A DNA stretch of 64,000 nt from Pleurodeles waltl. Taxonomy: Eukaryota > Chordata > Amphibia > Caudata > Salamandridae. The position numbers and the translations under genes were made by a program. A model generated the notes under the pieces. It ran no database searches, was not told the origin of the DNA, and saw only the letters and a program-made list of their open reading frames with translations. The DNA lies in NCBI RefSeq assembly GCF_031143425.1, contig NC_090437.1, forward strand, positions 850,219,978 to 850,283,977, given 5' to 3'. Below, piece after piece: positions 43,801 through 57,194 of this stretch; position 1 is the stretch's first letter; each line of letters opens with the position of its first letter.

Positions 43801-46400
43801 TACGCTTTGTAAAAACTGCATGAGTGCATGGAATTTTGGAGTGCACGAAACGACAGAGAAACCCTGGAGTGCATGGATAATTAGGGAAACGATAAGGGCA
43901 TTGACATCATGGGAAAATCCAGAGTTCATTGAAAGTAAGGGGCACCAGGGCAAATGTAGAGACGTGGAAATGCTGGTGTAGATCGAGTAGTAACATGCAG
44001 AGACTCTTTCTTTCCTGAAATGAACTAAAGGATGCAAAAAGTAACCATGCTGCCTTACATCTCTCCTTGTGCTGACCACTGTTCATTTTTGAAAAACAGA
44101 TCATAAGAACGAAATTGCAGCTGTAATGATGCTCAAAGCCTCCCTATCATCTTGGCTGCAGGCTCTGATAACATGCATCATGACATCACAACTCAACTAT
44201 AATTCTATATATTGTATAATAGTTATTACTATTAATCCATTTTTAATGTACTCAACTTCCTCGTTTAATTGTTCCCTCACTTTTCGGTTCAAGGGAGAGC
44301 AGTTTGGCCACCAAGTGCTGAATGGGCCCTGCTATAAAAATATTAATTGGGACATTTATGTATTGTTCAAGGGTCAACAGGCCTCGCAAGTCTTTTCCAT
44401 GGGGCATTGGGCATATTGGTCAATAACCGTACAGGACTCGAAGCATCTGGCCTCCATGGGACTGTTCTTATGAACTGAGGTACACTAATAATTTGCCATA
44501 CCTGTCTCCCATCCTTTCAACTAGTTCTGTATTTCCATCTGCAGCAGAAATCTTTGTAGGACTTGAAGGATTATACTTAAAATGTGAAAAATAAAATTTC
44601 AAACACGACAATAAGACTTGCGTTTCCATGTCAATCCAGAAATCCTCACAGTTATCACCAATTGTTCCAGAAGAACATGTTCTATTCCTGTCAATTCATC
44701 TAGCAAACTGATGCCTGCCCGAGCTTTCTCATGACTCCTTTAACTGAAGTGATTAAACAATAAACCCTTTTAATTAACACATCGGTCGACAAATTGTTAG
44801 ATACAATACTTCAACACATTCTCACGCCGACCATAGTTCTTCTGATCGTATTTGTAGTGGCAATATAAGCCACACCTCGGGCCTGTTTCAAACTAACAAA
44901 CAGAATGTAAGACAAGGCAGTAATGGTGACATTTTTGTACTCACCTTACACAGTTTACCATCAGCTTTGGAGAGGGCTGAGGGTGAGGATAGGGCATCGA
45001 ATAGAGCCAGTAGAGTCAGCCACAGTAGTCCAGATGGAAGCAGAGCACGGGTGGCAGCATGCACCTACCCTCACTACCCACTCCACCACCAATGTCCAAG
45101 CCTTCCTACTATTTTGGACAGCTGCAAGTGGTCAAGTCCAGTCACTGCCAGGTTGCCCAGGACCTTTTGTTTCTCCTCTGCCAAGTTAACTTCTAGGAGA
45201 TGGGTGTTTACGGACGAGCACCAGCGGAAGAGCTTGATGGGTCCCCCAACACTTTCTTGCAATGCCGCGGCTTCAGACCCTTCTGCACAGCTCAAAAGTT
45301 TCACAAGAGTGAGTACGTCAGCCAGTGCATGTTTTAACATGTAGTCCTTTTGATGTAGGTTTTAAAGTCGGAACTACAAGCTCTAAAAAACAAGCACAAT
45401 CTTGGACTATTGACTTTGAGCTACTTGTGCATGGACATGGGAAGTGTGAGAGCTCAGCTTCTGACTAATCGTGCAACTGCTGCCCTCTAGAGGGGCAGAA
45501 AAGAGGTGGGTATTACCTGCTGTCTCTCTTGCCCATTAAATGACCACTACACCCTGGAGTCTGTTTGTGGACAGGGTGAGGGTCCAACTTGGTCACTCTA
45601 GAGCAAAACAAGGGCCACAAGTAGGAGCTTATCACATATGTACAAAGGACAGGTGACGGGTGAAATAGCACCCACTGTCTCAGTGATGCTCACCATCGGA
45701 CGCTCCCATCTCATCCTCATATGTTGTAGGTAAGCCTGCTGCACATGCAGTGCCAACTGTGGTACAGACTTTTGCAATGCAGTCTCAGGGCAGTATGCAT
45801 ACCTTGGGAGGCATTGCTCTGCCTTGGTGTTGTTGGAATGCCATGCTCTAATCTAGTGGTACAGTTGCACACCATGTGAATAGACTTGAATGCAACAATG
45901 CAGTTGAGGCAGGTGGTGGCACATGTGGTGGACCAGAATAGGAGGTGAATATGTACTTCCTATTTGGCCCCAGTCATGGTGACACATCATTCTCATCATG
46001 AGCTGGTGCTCCCTGTCCCACTCATCCTTCACCTCTCACTTCAGTGTCTCTGAAACTTTGCCAGAACACTGCCTTCCATTATCTTTACATGTGCTTGGGA
46101 CTAGCCACACTATCCACCATAGCAAACAGCAACAGATGAACTGACAATCAGCGAGCCCTCTGAGCACGGCACACTAAATTAAGAAAATTCAAAAAGACAA
46201 ACCATTCATTCAGGTGGGGCCAGACACACACAGCAGTCCATCTAGCTGACAATTAAAAAAGCTAATTATATATCACTCATAGCTACCAAGGGGCTCCATG
46301 TTAAGTAAGACACCTTCAGCAAGACTAGGCGTTTTAGTCAACATCGTATGCATTATGAGAGTGGCGGGCACATTTACTAAACTTTCACACAACACAGGCC
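43801..46400. other. Non-coding, nothing recognised
   Basis: Short open frames occur (for example near 44967-45344) but show no family resemblance, consistent composition or splice structure. No RNA gene or element boundary seen. Confidence 0.4.
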
Positions 46401-46660
46401 AGGGCAGGTTTATGCAATGCAACCTGCTGTGTTGCATTGCACAAAAAAGAGAGATCATAAATGCTCCATATTTCCAAATATATGGAGTATTTCTGCTCTC
46501 TCCCTGCACAGGTGAACTGTGTGCACCATAGCACCAATGCAGGCACCCTTGCACTATAGCACAAGGGTGCCTGCCTTACAGGCAGGATTGTCTTTTTTCA
46601 AGAAGGGACACCTTCCTGCACAAAAACAATCCTTACAGGTATTTTTCTCTTTCTATGTGT
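46401..46660. repeat. Second multi-hairpin repeat
   Basis: Stems at 46413-46422/46432-46441 (10 bp, perfect) and 46539-46551/46562-46574 (13 bp, perfect). The following GGATTGTC...CCTTCCTGCACAAAAACAATCC matches the third stem region of the repeat at 43534, with a decayed left arm. Same family, more diverged. Confidence 0.7.
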
Positions 46661-48337
46661 GCTGTAGAATGCAGAAAGTTATAGTAACGGGAAGAATTTA
46701 TATAAATGCGTTCAGCAAGTACTCCCATAGCAAAATTATAACTCTGAGTTAGACAGCTACATTACATTAACTGCCTGGTGATTGAACAAAAGACAGGAAT
46801 AGAAGGGAGGTTGCTCCTCCCTCCATAAGTCTCAATAACTTGTGGGTATATCTTGGCATCTATTTTCAGTCCCGTACTCTTCACGCACTACAGCTGTTCC
46901 CCCGCCGGGTGTCCCTGAAACATGTCTTTAAGCTGTCATTGGGTCCTGAGGTTTTTCTTCAAAACACTGCTGCATTCCCCCACCAGTGTCCCTGTAGACT
47001 GAGACAAAGATGCCTCTTATATCCTTTTTTTATGTACCCACAACCCCCATATGATTCACTCGCTCTCCCAGTATCCTCCTGCTGTTCCTTGAATTTAAGA
47101 TAAAGCTGTCACTGGCCTTTCTTCCAACAGGTCCTCTCTTAAGGTTTCTGCCACCTCCCATATGCTTCACTCCCGTCCCAGTGTCCCTGCACCCTAAGAT
47201 AAAGCTGTCACCGGCTTCTCTGTCACTAGTTCCCCCTTTTGTGTTCCCGCTACCTCCAATATGCCTAATATTAAGCTGTTGCCGCTTACATCTAGTGTCC
47301 TTTTTAGGTTGAGTGTACAAACGCTTTAACCTGTTGTACGTCTTGTGGGCTTTTAACCACATCATCCTCACGCCCATCACTTTCACTCGTTTGTGGGCTT
47401 GCCTTTCAAAAATCCTTTGTAATCATTGGTAAATGCTTTATGTTTGCCCTTCCTTGGGGAAGTTTTGTTACCACCTTGCAGACTGCCCCTGTTACATGGA
47501 TAATTGAACAATTGTCAATGTGTTTGACTGAGCAAACTTCTTTTTCCTTTTCTGTGTCTCCTTCTCGATCATGCTCATGGCAGCCATGGTGCTTTGAATC
47601 GGCTGCTTATGTCAACTGTTTTACTTTTCATTTTCATTTTTTGCGACAAGAAAAGTCCAGTTAGGACTTTACAATGCCGATAGCTCTAACTCGAGCAAAT
47701 GCGAGACCCATTACATTGCAAATGCCTGTTGTGTTACAGTTGACTACTATTTGCATTACTCTCCTTAGCAGTATCGGTAAAGTCTCTACCTTTCATGCTC
47801 CTTTTTCTCTCTTGCAGGCATAATTAATGCTTTTAAGATTCTGTTCTGTGCTGCTCCAAACTTAAAAAATTAGACAAGTACAGTGTTAAGTTGAAGTTAA
47901 GCACGTATATTGTTATTTATAACACAAACTATTCATAAAAATGGTTTGACAAATGGTAGTTTTACCAAATATGCCATTGCAAGAATTAAATGTGTTAATG
48001 TTATGAATGGTAAAAAATGTTGCTACAGCAATGATGACAACACTTAGAGTAGCATTATAACACCATTATTATACTCTGTCCATTGGTAACAACACACAGC
48101 CTGCACACACCCTGCATATAAATTACCATGTCATTCTTTCTGCTAATGCTAACTTTAAAGATGCCAAATAGCAGGTCACATATAATTGCAGAATAAGGAG
48201 CAACTTTACACAATGTTTATTGCAATTTTTGCAATGTATGTTAAGAAATTGTAAATTAGTAAAAGACAGGGACATTGCATTTATGCATGCATACAACAGG
48301 TTTGTGCAGTCTTTAGGTCTGACTTCAATGTGCAATG
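46661..48337. other. Non-coding, with a weak tandem repeat at 46920-47290
   Basis: AAGCTGTCA-type motifs recur at about 46930, 47101, 47201 and 47271 with nearby CCCATATG(A/C)TTCACTC and AGTGTCCCTG blocks, which suggests about 100 bp units much diverged. The remainder is AT-rich and unrecognised. Confidence 0.45.
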
Positions 48338-50690
48338 TGTTGAAAAATGCCCCTTTTGCATAGTCACCCCCACATTTTGTTTCATATTATTGCTGGTTTT
48401 TGGACTGTGAACACTGGAACACTGCTGTCCATAGCTTAGTGCATGTGTTCTGAGCCCTAAAACCATGTTCATTGACACACACCTAACTGACATACTTCAC
48501 TTACCTATAAGTCGTATATGGTTCGAGTGTACCCAGCGCCTATAAGATAAATATCACTAGTCAGCTGCACACATTGTGCCATCACTGATGTGACAATGCA
48601 AAACACTATTGCAGACCTGCCACTAGTTTCCTGGCGGTGCAGGTTGAAACTACAAATTTGACTGTTCATGGTAACCCCTTTTGACAGAACTGAAATATTA
48701 ATAAGTCACCACTAAGGCTGTCTTAAATCCCCATATGACAGGGTGCATTATATTTAAAAATAGGACATGTAAATGTTTAATGCTAAGCATGTTCTTACAA
48801 TGATAATAACCCTAGAAACTATTTTCACTATAGCAGGGTTAGCTGTTTAATAGAAAAGCATTGGGATACATTAGTAGAGTTAAAGTGTTCTCCCTCCATG
48901 AATCAGATGAAAAGTTCATTATAGAACTTTTTAAAGTATCTGTTACGTATTCAATTAATTGGTAAAGTCAGATTTCTAACAAATAATTTACAAAAGGTAC
49001 TTTTAAAAGGTTACCTTTAGCCTGCCCAAAGCCTTTAAAAGCCCATTTGTCTGAGCTTCCAACTGTCACTCAGGAACTGAATATCTCCTTGATTAGATGA
49101 GAATTGGCTCCCTGAGCTGAGACAAAGGGCTTGTATGTAGGGATACGTTGAAAGGATGCCTGGGGTGTACTTAGACCGTTGTATTTCTTCAAAAGAGTCC
49201 TACCCTGTTGTAGGTAGATATAGCTCACACCTGGGTCACACCTGTGTCTGTACTATCTATTGTCCTTCCAGCCAGCCATGCACCAATCCCAGTGGGAGAG
49301 GAGCTACACCAGCACCTGTTTTGAGAGGCTACAGGGGAGAGTTTGCTCGTTTCCCTAGACACAGCTCTAGGGTGGGCACCGGAGCTCTGCACAAGGGAGA
49401 AATGTTTCTGTCATGTGGGATTCAGGTAGAGAAGGGTACTCTGCAATTATTGTTTGCAGTAGATTACACACTAACTGCTATAAAAATGAGTAGGGTTACC
49501 AGTGAGAACTTGTTTCTTGCTGGTCAGGGAAGGGCCTGGAGTCACCCCAAAACCTAGTGCCAGGCTTAATTAGGGCACTCCTGGCTACATTCTTCAGAAC
49601 ACTACGTGAGCTGTGGAGGACAGACAAAGGACTGCAACTGCTGTTTTACCTGTGAGGAGAACCCTACGGGCTGGACCTGCTCCCACTTGACCCACCCGGG
49701 CAAAGTAGTGGACTCCAAAGATTAATTGACTGGCCTTCTGTGAAGCTCCAGGGACAAAAAAACTGCACAAAGCTCACTTTCTGACCAATTTCAATTGCAA
49801 CTGCCCTGGTTCCTGCTCATGACTTCTAATGGTGAAAGTCCTAACCCCCAAGCGGTGCCCCTAGTTCCTAGACCCTTGGCTTAAGAGAGTGTACTCCAAC
49901 TGTTCCCCAAACAGCAAGAAGCGGGGCATTTGCCAACTTTCTGCCTGAAAAACGGTTGAATCACAAGTCGGCCTGAATTAGCCAGCTTACCACGCTGAAA
50001 GAAACCTGACTTCCAGAAAGGTTTTTAAGTACACTGGGACCAATGCTGAGCAGCATCTGATCAACGCTCAGGCCTTCTGTTGCATGGACATTGGAATTCC
50101 CCTGCTCACAGCTTTCCCACCTTCATTAAGACCCAAATGGGACCCCGCTTTTCAGTAAACTACCATCATCAAGCCCTGCTTCCGACCCTACCTGCAGCTT
50201 GGCCTGCCAACAATTCGTTGATAACCATTCTTTCTCCTAAAAAGTTTCTACGTTAGAAGGTAAACTCTGTATCCGATTGGTGACCCATCAGGGTCAGTCT
50301 TACCTTTTGACTTTGACCCAGTCTAACGTGACCATATGCCTGCTGTTGCCGCCGTCTGACCCTATCTTTATTAAAAACTCTAAAAATGAATATCCTTGGT
50401 TCCACTTACCATTCAATTTGGTGTCAATTTATTCATTAGAATATTCTTTATTTTTACAAATTAAAGTGGTATTTTTATTGTGCTTTGGTTTTGAGTTTTT
50501 AACTGTTTTGTGACTTCTAAATGCTTTGCACATTTTCTTAAGTTAGGGGTGTCTTCTCTGTGCCATATCTACCAGGGGATGAGTTCAGGATTAAATTACT
50601 GACACTTTCCTGGACCTGACAGGAATAGTGATATTATTGCTTTTGTTAGACAGCCATCTACCCAAACTACTAATACACATTCTCACAGCA
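48338..50690 (+). mobile_element. LTR-like block, probably solo LTR, right end uncertain
   Basis: The start, TGTTGAAAAATGCCCC..GTCACCCCCACATTTT, parallels the start of the LTR at 29642 (TGCAAGGAAATGCC..GTTACCCCCTGACTTTT). TTTAAAAGCCC at 49034 may be its TATA-like box. A right end near 50690 (ATTCTCACA) is a guess; AATAAA at 50827 would argue for an end further right. No convincing target duplication was found. An open frame of 133 codons at 49156 has no recognisable domain and is probably chance. Confidence 0.42.
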
Positions 50691-52571
50691 TGCAAATAGC
50701 ATTTGTGTCTGCTCATTTCTGAATTCATTAGCACATTAAAGCATTATTGTTGGCATAACCCATGTTTGTTTATAAAATTGGTGATATATGTTCTGGTAGG
50801 CAGCTGTGCTTTTAAGCAAGCCATAAAATAAAGTGCTTATGCAAGAGGATGAAAATAATATATTGTACACAGTGACTTGTAGAGGCTTAAACATGCAATC
50901 CATAACAGTTGATATCTCTTATTTAATATTACATGTAATGCAAAACTACACATTTAGATTTGTGTAAATATATAATATAATATATCACATTTTAGGTCTT
51001 AGTGTCAAATACCTATCTTGAACAATGCAATTAAAAGAATTGGCTAAGTTTCAGCTCCTTCCTCGTGTCTGGGTGGCTCTCAGTGTGATGCTCCTGATTC
51101 AATTATTTCTTCCTAGTATGTTTTGTTTTTGTCTTTTCCCTGGAGCATTGCTTCTTTAACATCACTCTGATCGGATGAGTTGTATCTTTCCACACCTGAC
51201 ATTGAAGAAATAGTTGTCTCATGATTCTTTGAGTACTCCTAGGGAGCAAATGGCTTTCCTCACTCTCTCCCTTATCTGCTGACAACCCATTGCCCCTGCA
51301 CCATTTTTGTTACCAGAGGATGGTTACAGATTCCTCTATTACTGAATCGAGATAGATAGAGAATGCTCTACTTGATCTGCCCTTGATCTGGAATCATTCC
51401 GATGTTCTATTCCAAGTGGAAATAGATGCTGAAGTTCCCTTATGTGAGTATAAATAGGGCTGGTCTTGCATTAGTTGTGTTATATACATTGTGTTATAAG
51501 GCTAAGTGAATTGATTGTCCAGTGAAGTGTGTGAATTATGGTGTTTTGATGTGTGGATTGCTATGTGACACATTTGATTCAAAGTGACTATTTTGTTAAT
51601 GGTTCAGTGTCACGCCTGCACATCAATTGAGTTGGAAATTGAAAATTTGCATCACATTATAAATGACCATATCAAATGCTAAACTTGTTTTGTATCGCGC
51701 TCAATGAGGTTTGTGTTTATACATGATTTTGGTTTGGTTAGTGGGTTCAAAGTAATAGAAGATCTTGAGATACAATTGTTTAGGTTGTTTGTTGTCTGCT
51801 GAAGGCGTGCATTGGCTCCTCAAAAAACTTCATAGGATTCAACCTCCTCCGAGTCCCTAATGGTCCATTTGTGGTTCAACTAGCTAGGGTTGCGCTGTCC
51901 ATTTCTTAGTGTACAATATTTTCCCTCAGTTTTCAAGAACTGCAACTAATTTACAATGGTGGTGCCTGAGATGGGAGAAGGACTGCATGTTTTGTGCAGT
52001 TCTATAGGTAGACCAGAGTGGTCCATATGTAGATGATGTGGTGAAATACTTTTCATTTGTGACCAAGACCAAACTTACTCACTCTGCGGTGTGACCAATG
52101 GAAGTTCCAAACACACTGGATCTATAGAGAATGGTTCTCAATGGACTCAAGTCCAGCTATTCATTTGAGTTGTGAACACCTGTGCAAAATGAATTGTGTG
52201 ATTATTGTACACTGGATGGTATAGCAATTCAAACAGAGGATGAGGATTCATAAGTTGAAACGACAAGAGTCAAGAGTAAAACTGTTTCCAATTCTCACAA
52301 AGGAGGACTTACCTTCTGATTTGAGACACATAGTGAAAGAGTGAAAGATGAGGTGGCCTGGGATTAGACAGGAAAATAATTGAGTTAATAAAATGTGCAG
52401 AGCAAAGGGAAACCTAATGCAGAATTTTCTCGTACTTTCTAGTACAAACTTACTCTTGAAGCGGAGGACAGAATGGCAGTTGCAAATGGAAAAACAATAC
52501 AATAAGGCATTTCAAAAGCTAAGAAGTCCCTGCAGCTCTCGGATCATGGGAATTTTAAAAATGAGGGGGAA
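50691..52571. other. Non-coding, nothing recognised
   Basis: AT-rich. It may contain the 5' part of the following retrovirus relic (52250-52570 reads fragments without clear motifs). No LTR boundary could be placed. Confidence 0.35.
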
Positions 52572-52870
52572 ATGGAGAATAGTACAGGATCAACAAAAAA
52601 TGAAAAACTGTTCTTCTGTGTTTCCCTGGTACTGAATACTGCTGTCATTTTGTTATGGATCCCTGCTGACATGGAGTGGTTCACTGTAATTGATTTGTGT
52701 CAAGAATTCTTCTCCATCCCTCTCCTGAATGATAGTCAATATCTCTTTGCATTCAGATTTGTAAATAGAGTAATGGTCTGGGGTCAACTCCCACAAGGAT
52801 ACACAGAGAATGTAGCAATCTCAATTTCTGTAGAAAGATTTAGAGAGTTTGCAGATTTCCTGTAACTCAG
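52572..52870 (+). pseudogene. Endogenous retrovirus reverse transcriptase fragment
   Basis: Reads WFTVIDLCQEFFSIPL (catalytic Asp in TVIDLC), DSQYLFAFRF and WGQLPQGYTEN. These are retroviral RT palm motifs of the gamma/epsilon-like type and differ from the gypsy RTs in this window. The frame ends at 52863 before the YxDD box. 52870-53250 is heavily decayed. An old, non-functional relic. Confidence 0.78.
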
Positions 52871-53256
52871 TTCTGTACTCACTCAGCAACACAGAGGAGC
52901 AAAACAGTCTGTGGAAAAATGGCCTATGGATTAATTAGTCCCCTCAGCCACCATTCTGTTAGGCTGTTTAAAACGTAGTGGTGCGACCTGTCTTGCAATT
53001 GAGCAGAGTGGACTGATAGTGATGGGTTATACATGTATTGTGTTAGTTCCCTATTCACTTGAGATCTTGCTGACTCTGCACAAACTCAATTATTGACAGT
53101 AGATTGATTAACTAGGAACAGGTAACACTTGAAGCTGACAATGTTTCTATAAAGTGCTGCAATACCCTGAATCCCATCACACTCTTGCCAATGCCATGTG
53201 AAAATTCTGATGAAGATGACAGTGATTGTTACCATGATTGAAGCATTGTTACAGAG

Positions 53257-53829
53257 TTGTGCATCAAAACAAAACCAGAAATTCAAAATGTACCAAGCAC
53301 ATTAGGTGAATTGATTTTATTTGTAGATGGTTCTTTTCTGACAGACCATCAAGGTACCCTGAAAGCAGCATATGCAGTATGCACAATTGCTCAGATTGTT
53401 GAAGCATCATATGTGTGCAATGTAATCTCTGCACAAACTGCAGAATTGATTGTTTGTACACAAGCATGCTGCATTGCGAATAGATTGAGCATTACAATTT
53501 ATACAGATGTCAATATGGTTTTGAAGTGGTCTACAAGTTTTGACTGCTCTGGTTACAAAGAGATTTCATTATTTTTCTATGGTAGTTTCATTACAAATGG
53601 ACCAAGGATTTTGGATTTACTTGATGAATTGCAGTTGCCTAAAGTCGTTGCAATTGTTAAATGTCTAGCACATAAGAGTGGAAATGACATGGTTATTCTT
53701 GGCAACCGATATGCCTGCAAGGTAGCAAAATACTGTGCTCTTATGTCCAGTACATTAGAATCACATGAAGAATGTAACTCTGTCAAAAACAGTGTAAGCT
53801 TGGATGAGCTGAAGGTTTTTACAGAATAG
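53257..53829 (+). pseudogene. Endogenous retrovirus RNase H fragment
   Basis: An open frame of about 190 codons. It has LILFVDGSFLTDHQG (first Asp of RNase H), SAQTAELIVCTQAC (Glu), LSITIYTDVNMV (second Asp), LPKVVAIVKCLAHKSGND and LGNRYACKVAK (positions of the last conserved His/Asp region; the final Asp appears replaced). It sits between the RT and integrase fragments on the same strand, in retroviral order. Confidence 0.8.
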
Positions 53830-53999
53830 TGTATCTAATGATGAAAAGAAAATGTGGATTTGTAGCACATTGCGTTGTGCATATGAGTTGTTTCTGAAAA
53901 ATCACCTGATAATATATATGTCCTTCCAAATAGCATTCAAAGTCACACGGTTAAAAACATTCATGGTCCTAAGCATGTTGGATACGTTTCCATGATACT

Positions 54000-54500
54000 C
54001 ATCTTTACAAAATGCTGGTTCATTCCTTATTTTAGAACTGCAGCTAAACAGTTCTGTCAGTGTTGTGTTACATTTCAGCAAATAAATGTTGGCATGAAGA
54101 CTGTAGTGACTTTGAGACATGTTGGATAGTTGTAGTGTCCTTTTATCAGAATACACATTGACTCCCTGGAGTTGTCTAAGTGTAATAGTTTATGTTACAT
54201 CCTAATTGTTGCATGTTTATTTACAAGATTGACTGAAGCCTTTTCAACAAGGAGATGTGACACCATTACCATAACTAAGCTCAGTTTGAGGACATTAATC
54301 TCTAGATTTGGTTTGCCTACTTCTTTGGAATCAGATAGAGGGACCCAATTTGAAATTATTAGATTAGACTCTTGCACACCATATTGAAGATAGATCAGAA
54401 GCTTTATTGTAGTAATCAACCTGAAGCATCTGGAATGATTGAGAGAGTGAACAGTATTCTTACATCAACATAGTCCAGGATCTGCAACTCAAAATCTCTA
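54000..54500 (+). pseudogene. Endogenous retrovirus integrase fragment
   Basis: The zinc-domain remainder reads AKQFCQCCVTFQQINVG near 54045. After several stops the core gives ACLFTRLTEAFSTRRCD and ISRFGLPTSLESDRGTQF (Asp of the second catalytic position, near 54340). The third block is only recognisable as SGMIERVNSIL near 54430 in a shifted frame. Non-functional. Confidence 0.75.
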
Positions 54501-54739
54501 AAGTGGCCACATGCCATACTTCAGGCATAGAGGAGTTTATGAGCAACATTGAGCAAAGTGTCTTGACTTTCATCTCACGAGGTCCTGATAAGGAGAGTGA
54601 TGGGCATTACTGGTATTGCTGCTGCAGCACTTGTGACTATTTCTGATTATCTTGTGTTTAAATACTGCAAGGGTTTGGGTGATCTCACCATGCAAAGCTA
54701 ACAACACCTTCAGCTAGTGTACACCCTTGCCTTTATGTG

Positions 54740-54930
54740 ATTACTGGTGATTGGGTCATGGTCAAAAAGAACATGAGGAAGAGAAATTAAGACATTCGAA
54801 GATGCATTATAGGCTTAAAAATTGAGCAAGTGATAAAAGGAGTTGTTTGTCTGATGGGTGAGAAGAAGGCGTGGCTGGTAAACTTTGAAAATGGTAGGGT
54901 GAGCGAAGTGCTTCATCGCTTCCCATAAAC
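54740..54930 (+). pseudogene. Integrase C-terminal module of the retrovirus relic
   Basis: Reads GDWVMVKKNMRKRN near 54755 and KKAWLVNFENGRVSEVLHR to about 54926, with stops between. The arrangement fits the SH3-like C-terminal part of retroviral integrase. A diverged second copy of the first motif is at about 56040. Confidence 0.6.
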
Positions 54931-55250
54931 CCAAAATAATACAACCCCTTCCTCCAAAAGCCCAAAATAAATCAACACTACACTGACATGAATACCACTA
55001 ACATTTCAAATAAATAAATTAAAATGGTACTTACCCATGTGCTGCGCATCCTCCTTGGTGTTCTTCTGCGGTCTGTGGCATGAGTCGAAGAGCCCCCCTA
55101 ACCAATTCAGATGCTGTTCTCATGCTATAAAACAGCATGACAGAAACTCAAGGATTGGATAGAGCGGGTTGGCTGTACACTCCTTCAGGCCCTGAAGGCC
55201 TGTGCTTGCTCTCCACCCAGATGTCTAAGACAGCTCATGTTGGAGAGCTT

Positions 55251-55311
55251 CAAAGTGTGCATGTCAGGTTGGCCATTGCAAGGCAGAGGCCAAACTGACA
55301 TGCACACTTTG
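55251..55311. repeat. 24 bp inverted repeat
   Basis: 55251-55274 and 55288-55311 are inverted with one mismatch and a 13 nt loop. It lies in the non-viral segment between the two integrase copies, together with an inverted ATGAAAT/ATTTCAT pair near 55425. It may belong to an inserted element. Confidence 0.8.
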
Positions 55312-55594
55312 GAGTGTGCCCCAACCAGCCCTCCATTCTGCCAGTCAGCAGCAGAAGACATGCACCACATTTCTCTCAGCTCAGGATCAGGCTGCAGTGC
55401 GCATCACTAAAAAATATAATGGTAATGAAATCATTTCATTGCCATTTTATTTTTCACTTTTCCTATACGCAGCTTGTAGCGAGTGGGTGGGCCGGGCGAT
55501 GCTCCTCCACCCTCATGAAGAAACCAAGAAACCACAGTGGGCGAGGAGAGAACTGGGTTGGTGTCAGATGGGATCACTGGAAGAAGCTCTTGTT

Positions 55595-56140
55595 GATGGT
55601 GTTAATCTCTAGATTTGATTTCTCTAGTTCTTTAGAATCAGAGAAAGGGACCAATTTGTAATAATGATTTGATGATACTCATGCACACCACATTAAAGAC
55701 AGATCAGAAGTGTAATTGCAGTAATCAACTTGGAGCATCTGAAATGGTTGAGACAGTGAGCAGTACTCGCTAGTCAAAGTTGTCCAGAATCTGCAATTCA
55801 ACATCTCTGAAGTGGCCACGTCTTACCTTAGGCATGGATGTGTTTATGAGCACTACCGAGCAAAGTGACAAGACTTTCTCATCATTAAATCCTTATGGAG
55901 AGAGTGATGCAAATTCTTAGTTTCTCTGCTGCAGCACTTGTAAATATTTTTGATGACTGTGTATTGGAACACTGCAAGGGTTTGGCTGATCTCACCAAGT
56001 AAAGCGGACAACACCATCACCAAATGATCTGGTTACTGGTGACTGGGTCATGGTGAAGAAGCACATGAGCAAGAGAAATTTAGAAATTTGAAGATGTATC
56101 ATTGGCTTAAAATTCAGCAAGGGAGAAAAGGAGATGTTTG
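55595..56140 (+). pseudogene. Second copy of the retrovirus integrase 3' region
   Basis: The stretch from TTAATCTCTAGATTTG parallels 54293-54850 through the same series of motifs: TCAGA(T/G)A..GGGACC, TGGCCAC, GAGCA(A/C)..GAGCAAAGTG, CTGCTGCAGCACTTGT, and GACTGGGTCATGGT. It is frame-broken throughout. Both copies carry largely different stops. This suggests duplication, or two related viruses, long ago. Confidence 0.72.
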
Positions 56141-57194
56141 AGAAGACAAACGGTTTGGAGTCACATGAAAGAATTAAAAGGAATGTTTGGAAATATATTT
56201 TTGTGGTCTATACTGTTTTCTTGAAGAGTGAAGAACTTATTTTTAGAGGGATTTATTATGTGCATGATAAAATGTCTTATTTTAACCTGCTATTTTGATT
56301 TAGTGTTTTGGAGAGTATGTCATATAAATGATATGAAGAAACGTCGGCTTAAGAGAGTGAACATGGCTTTGTACAAGTGCTTATAGATATTTTTGGTATA
56401 TTGAGTCCTCATATTTGTGTTGCATTGAATAATGTGAAGATTAGGAAGTTGTAGTTGGTGGATCTACCTGCCACTAAAACTGATGGAGCACTAACAGAGT
56501 GTGGAAGATAGATGAGGACAAGGGTGGAGTAAAGTGAAAAGATGATTGTGGAGGACAGGTCCAAATGAGTGTAGGAGAAAGATGAGTGGAGACAGGGTTA
56601 GGGGAGAAGTGTGGTGGAGAGGTGATAACAGCAGAAGACATGACGCAGGTAGGCATCACAGGGCCCTGCTGCATCATTTGCACCTGTAGTTTACATGTGC
56701 AAGTAGGAGACACTCTTAGAGGGGAACTGTCTACAAAAGGGCAGTGCTTTGGGAAGTCTAATTGGAGCCATTTGCCAAAAAGCCTTCATTGAATTTGTAA
56801 AGGTAGCCCTTTCACCATCGCCGCACACACTCCAGTGTTTGCATCTCCAGACCTACAGCCACTGGAATGCAGACTATACACTTCCACTGTCTAGTAACCT
56901 GTTATCACCTTCCATCTTGCTCCAATGCAAACCAGAGGCATTCAAATGGATCCAACTCTGCTTTGTAAATAATACTGTGAGCGAAACCTGAGGATGATGA
57001 TCAGAAGACATTCACTGCTGCATTTGCAGAACACTTTTTCAGTGTGTACATTATTTCCCATGTATTTTCTTACACTGCTGCTCTGATCTTGAAGTGACTG
57101 CTTTCTCAGAGTGCAGCCTAAAGCTCTTGCTATTTCTCTATGTTTGTAGCCAACCATTCTTTTTCACTTTCAACCCTTGCGCTAATCAACTAAC
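56141..57194. other. Non-coding; possible retroviral 3' remainder
   Basis: No envelope motifs or LTR ends recognised. Short frames on both strands lack family features. Confidence 0.35.

Noticed and set aside
43229..43846. Protein-coding frames on both strands across the hairpin repeat
   Set aside because: Opposite-strand frames mirror each other across the stems; no motif and no frame maintained in the related copy at 46401.
49156..49557. 133-codon open frame as a possible gene
   Set aside because: Falls inside the LTR-like block 48338-50690, with no recognisable domain, signal or splice context.
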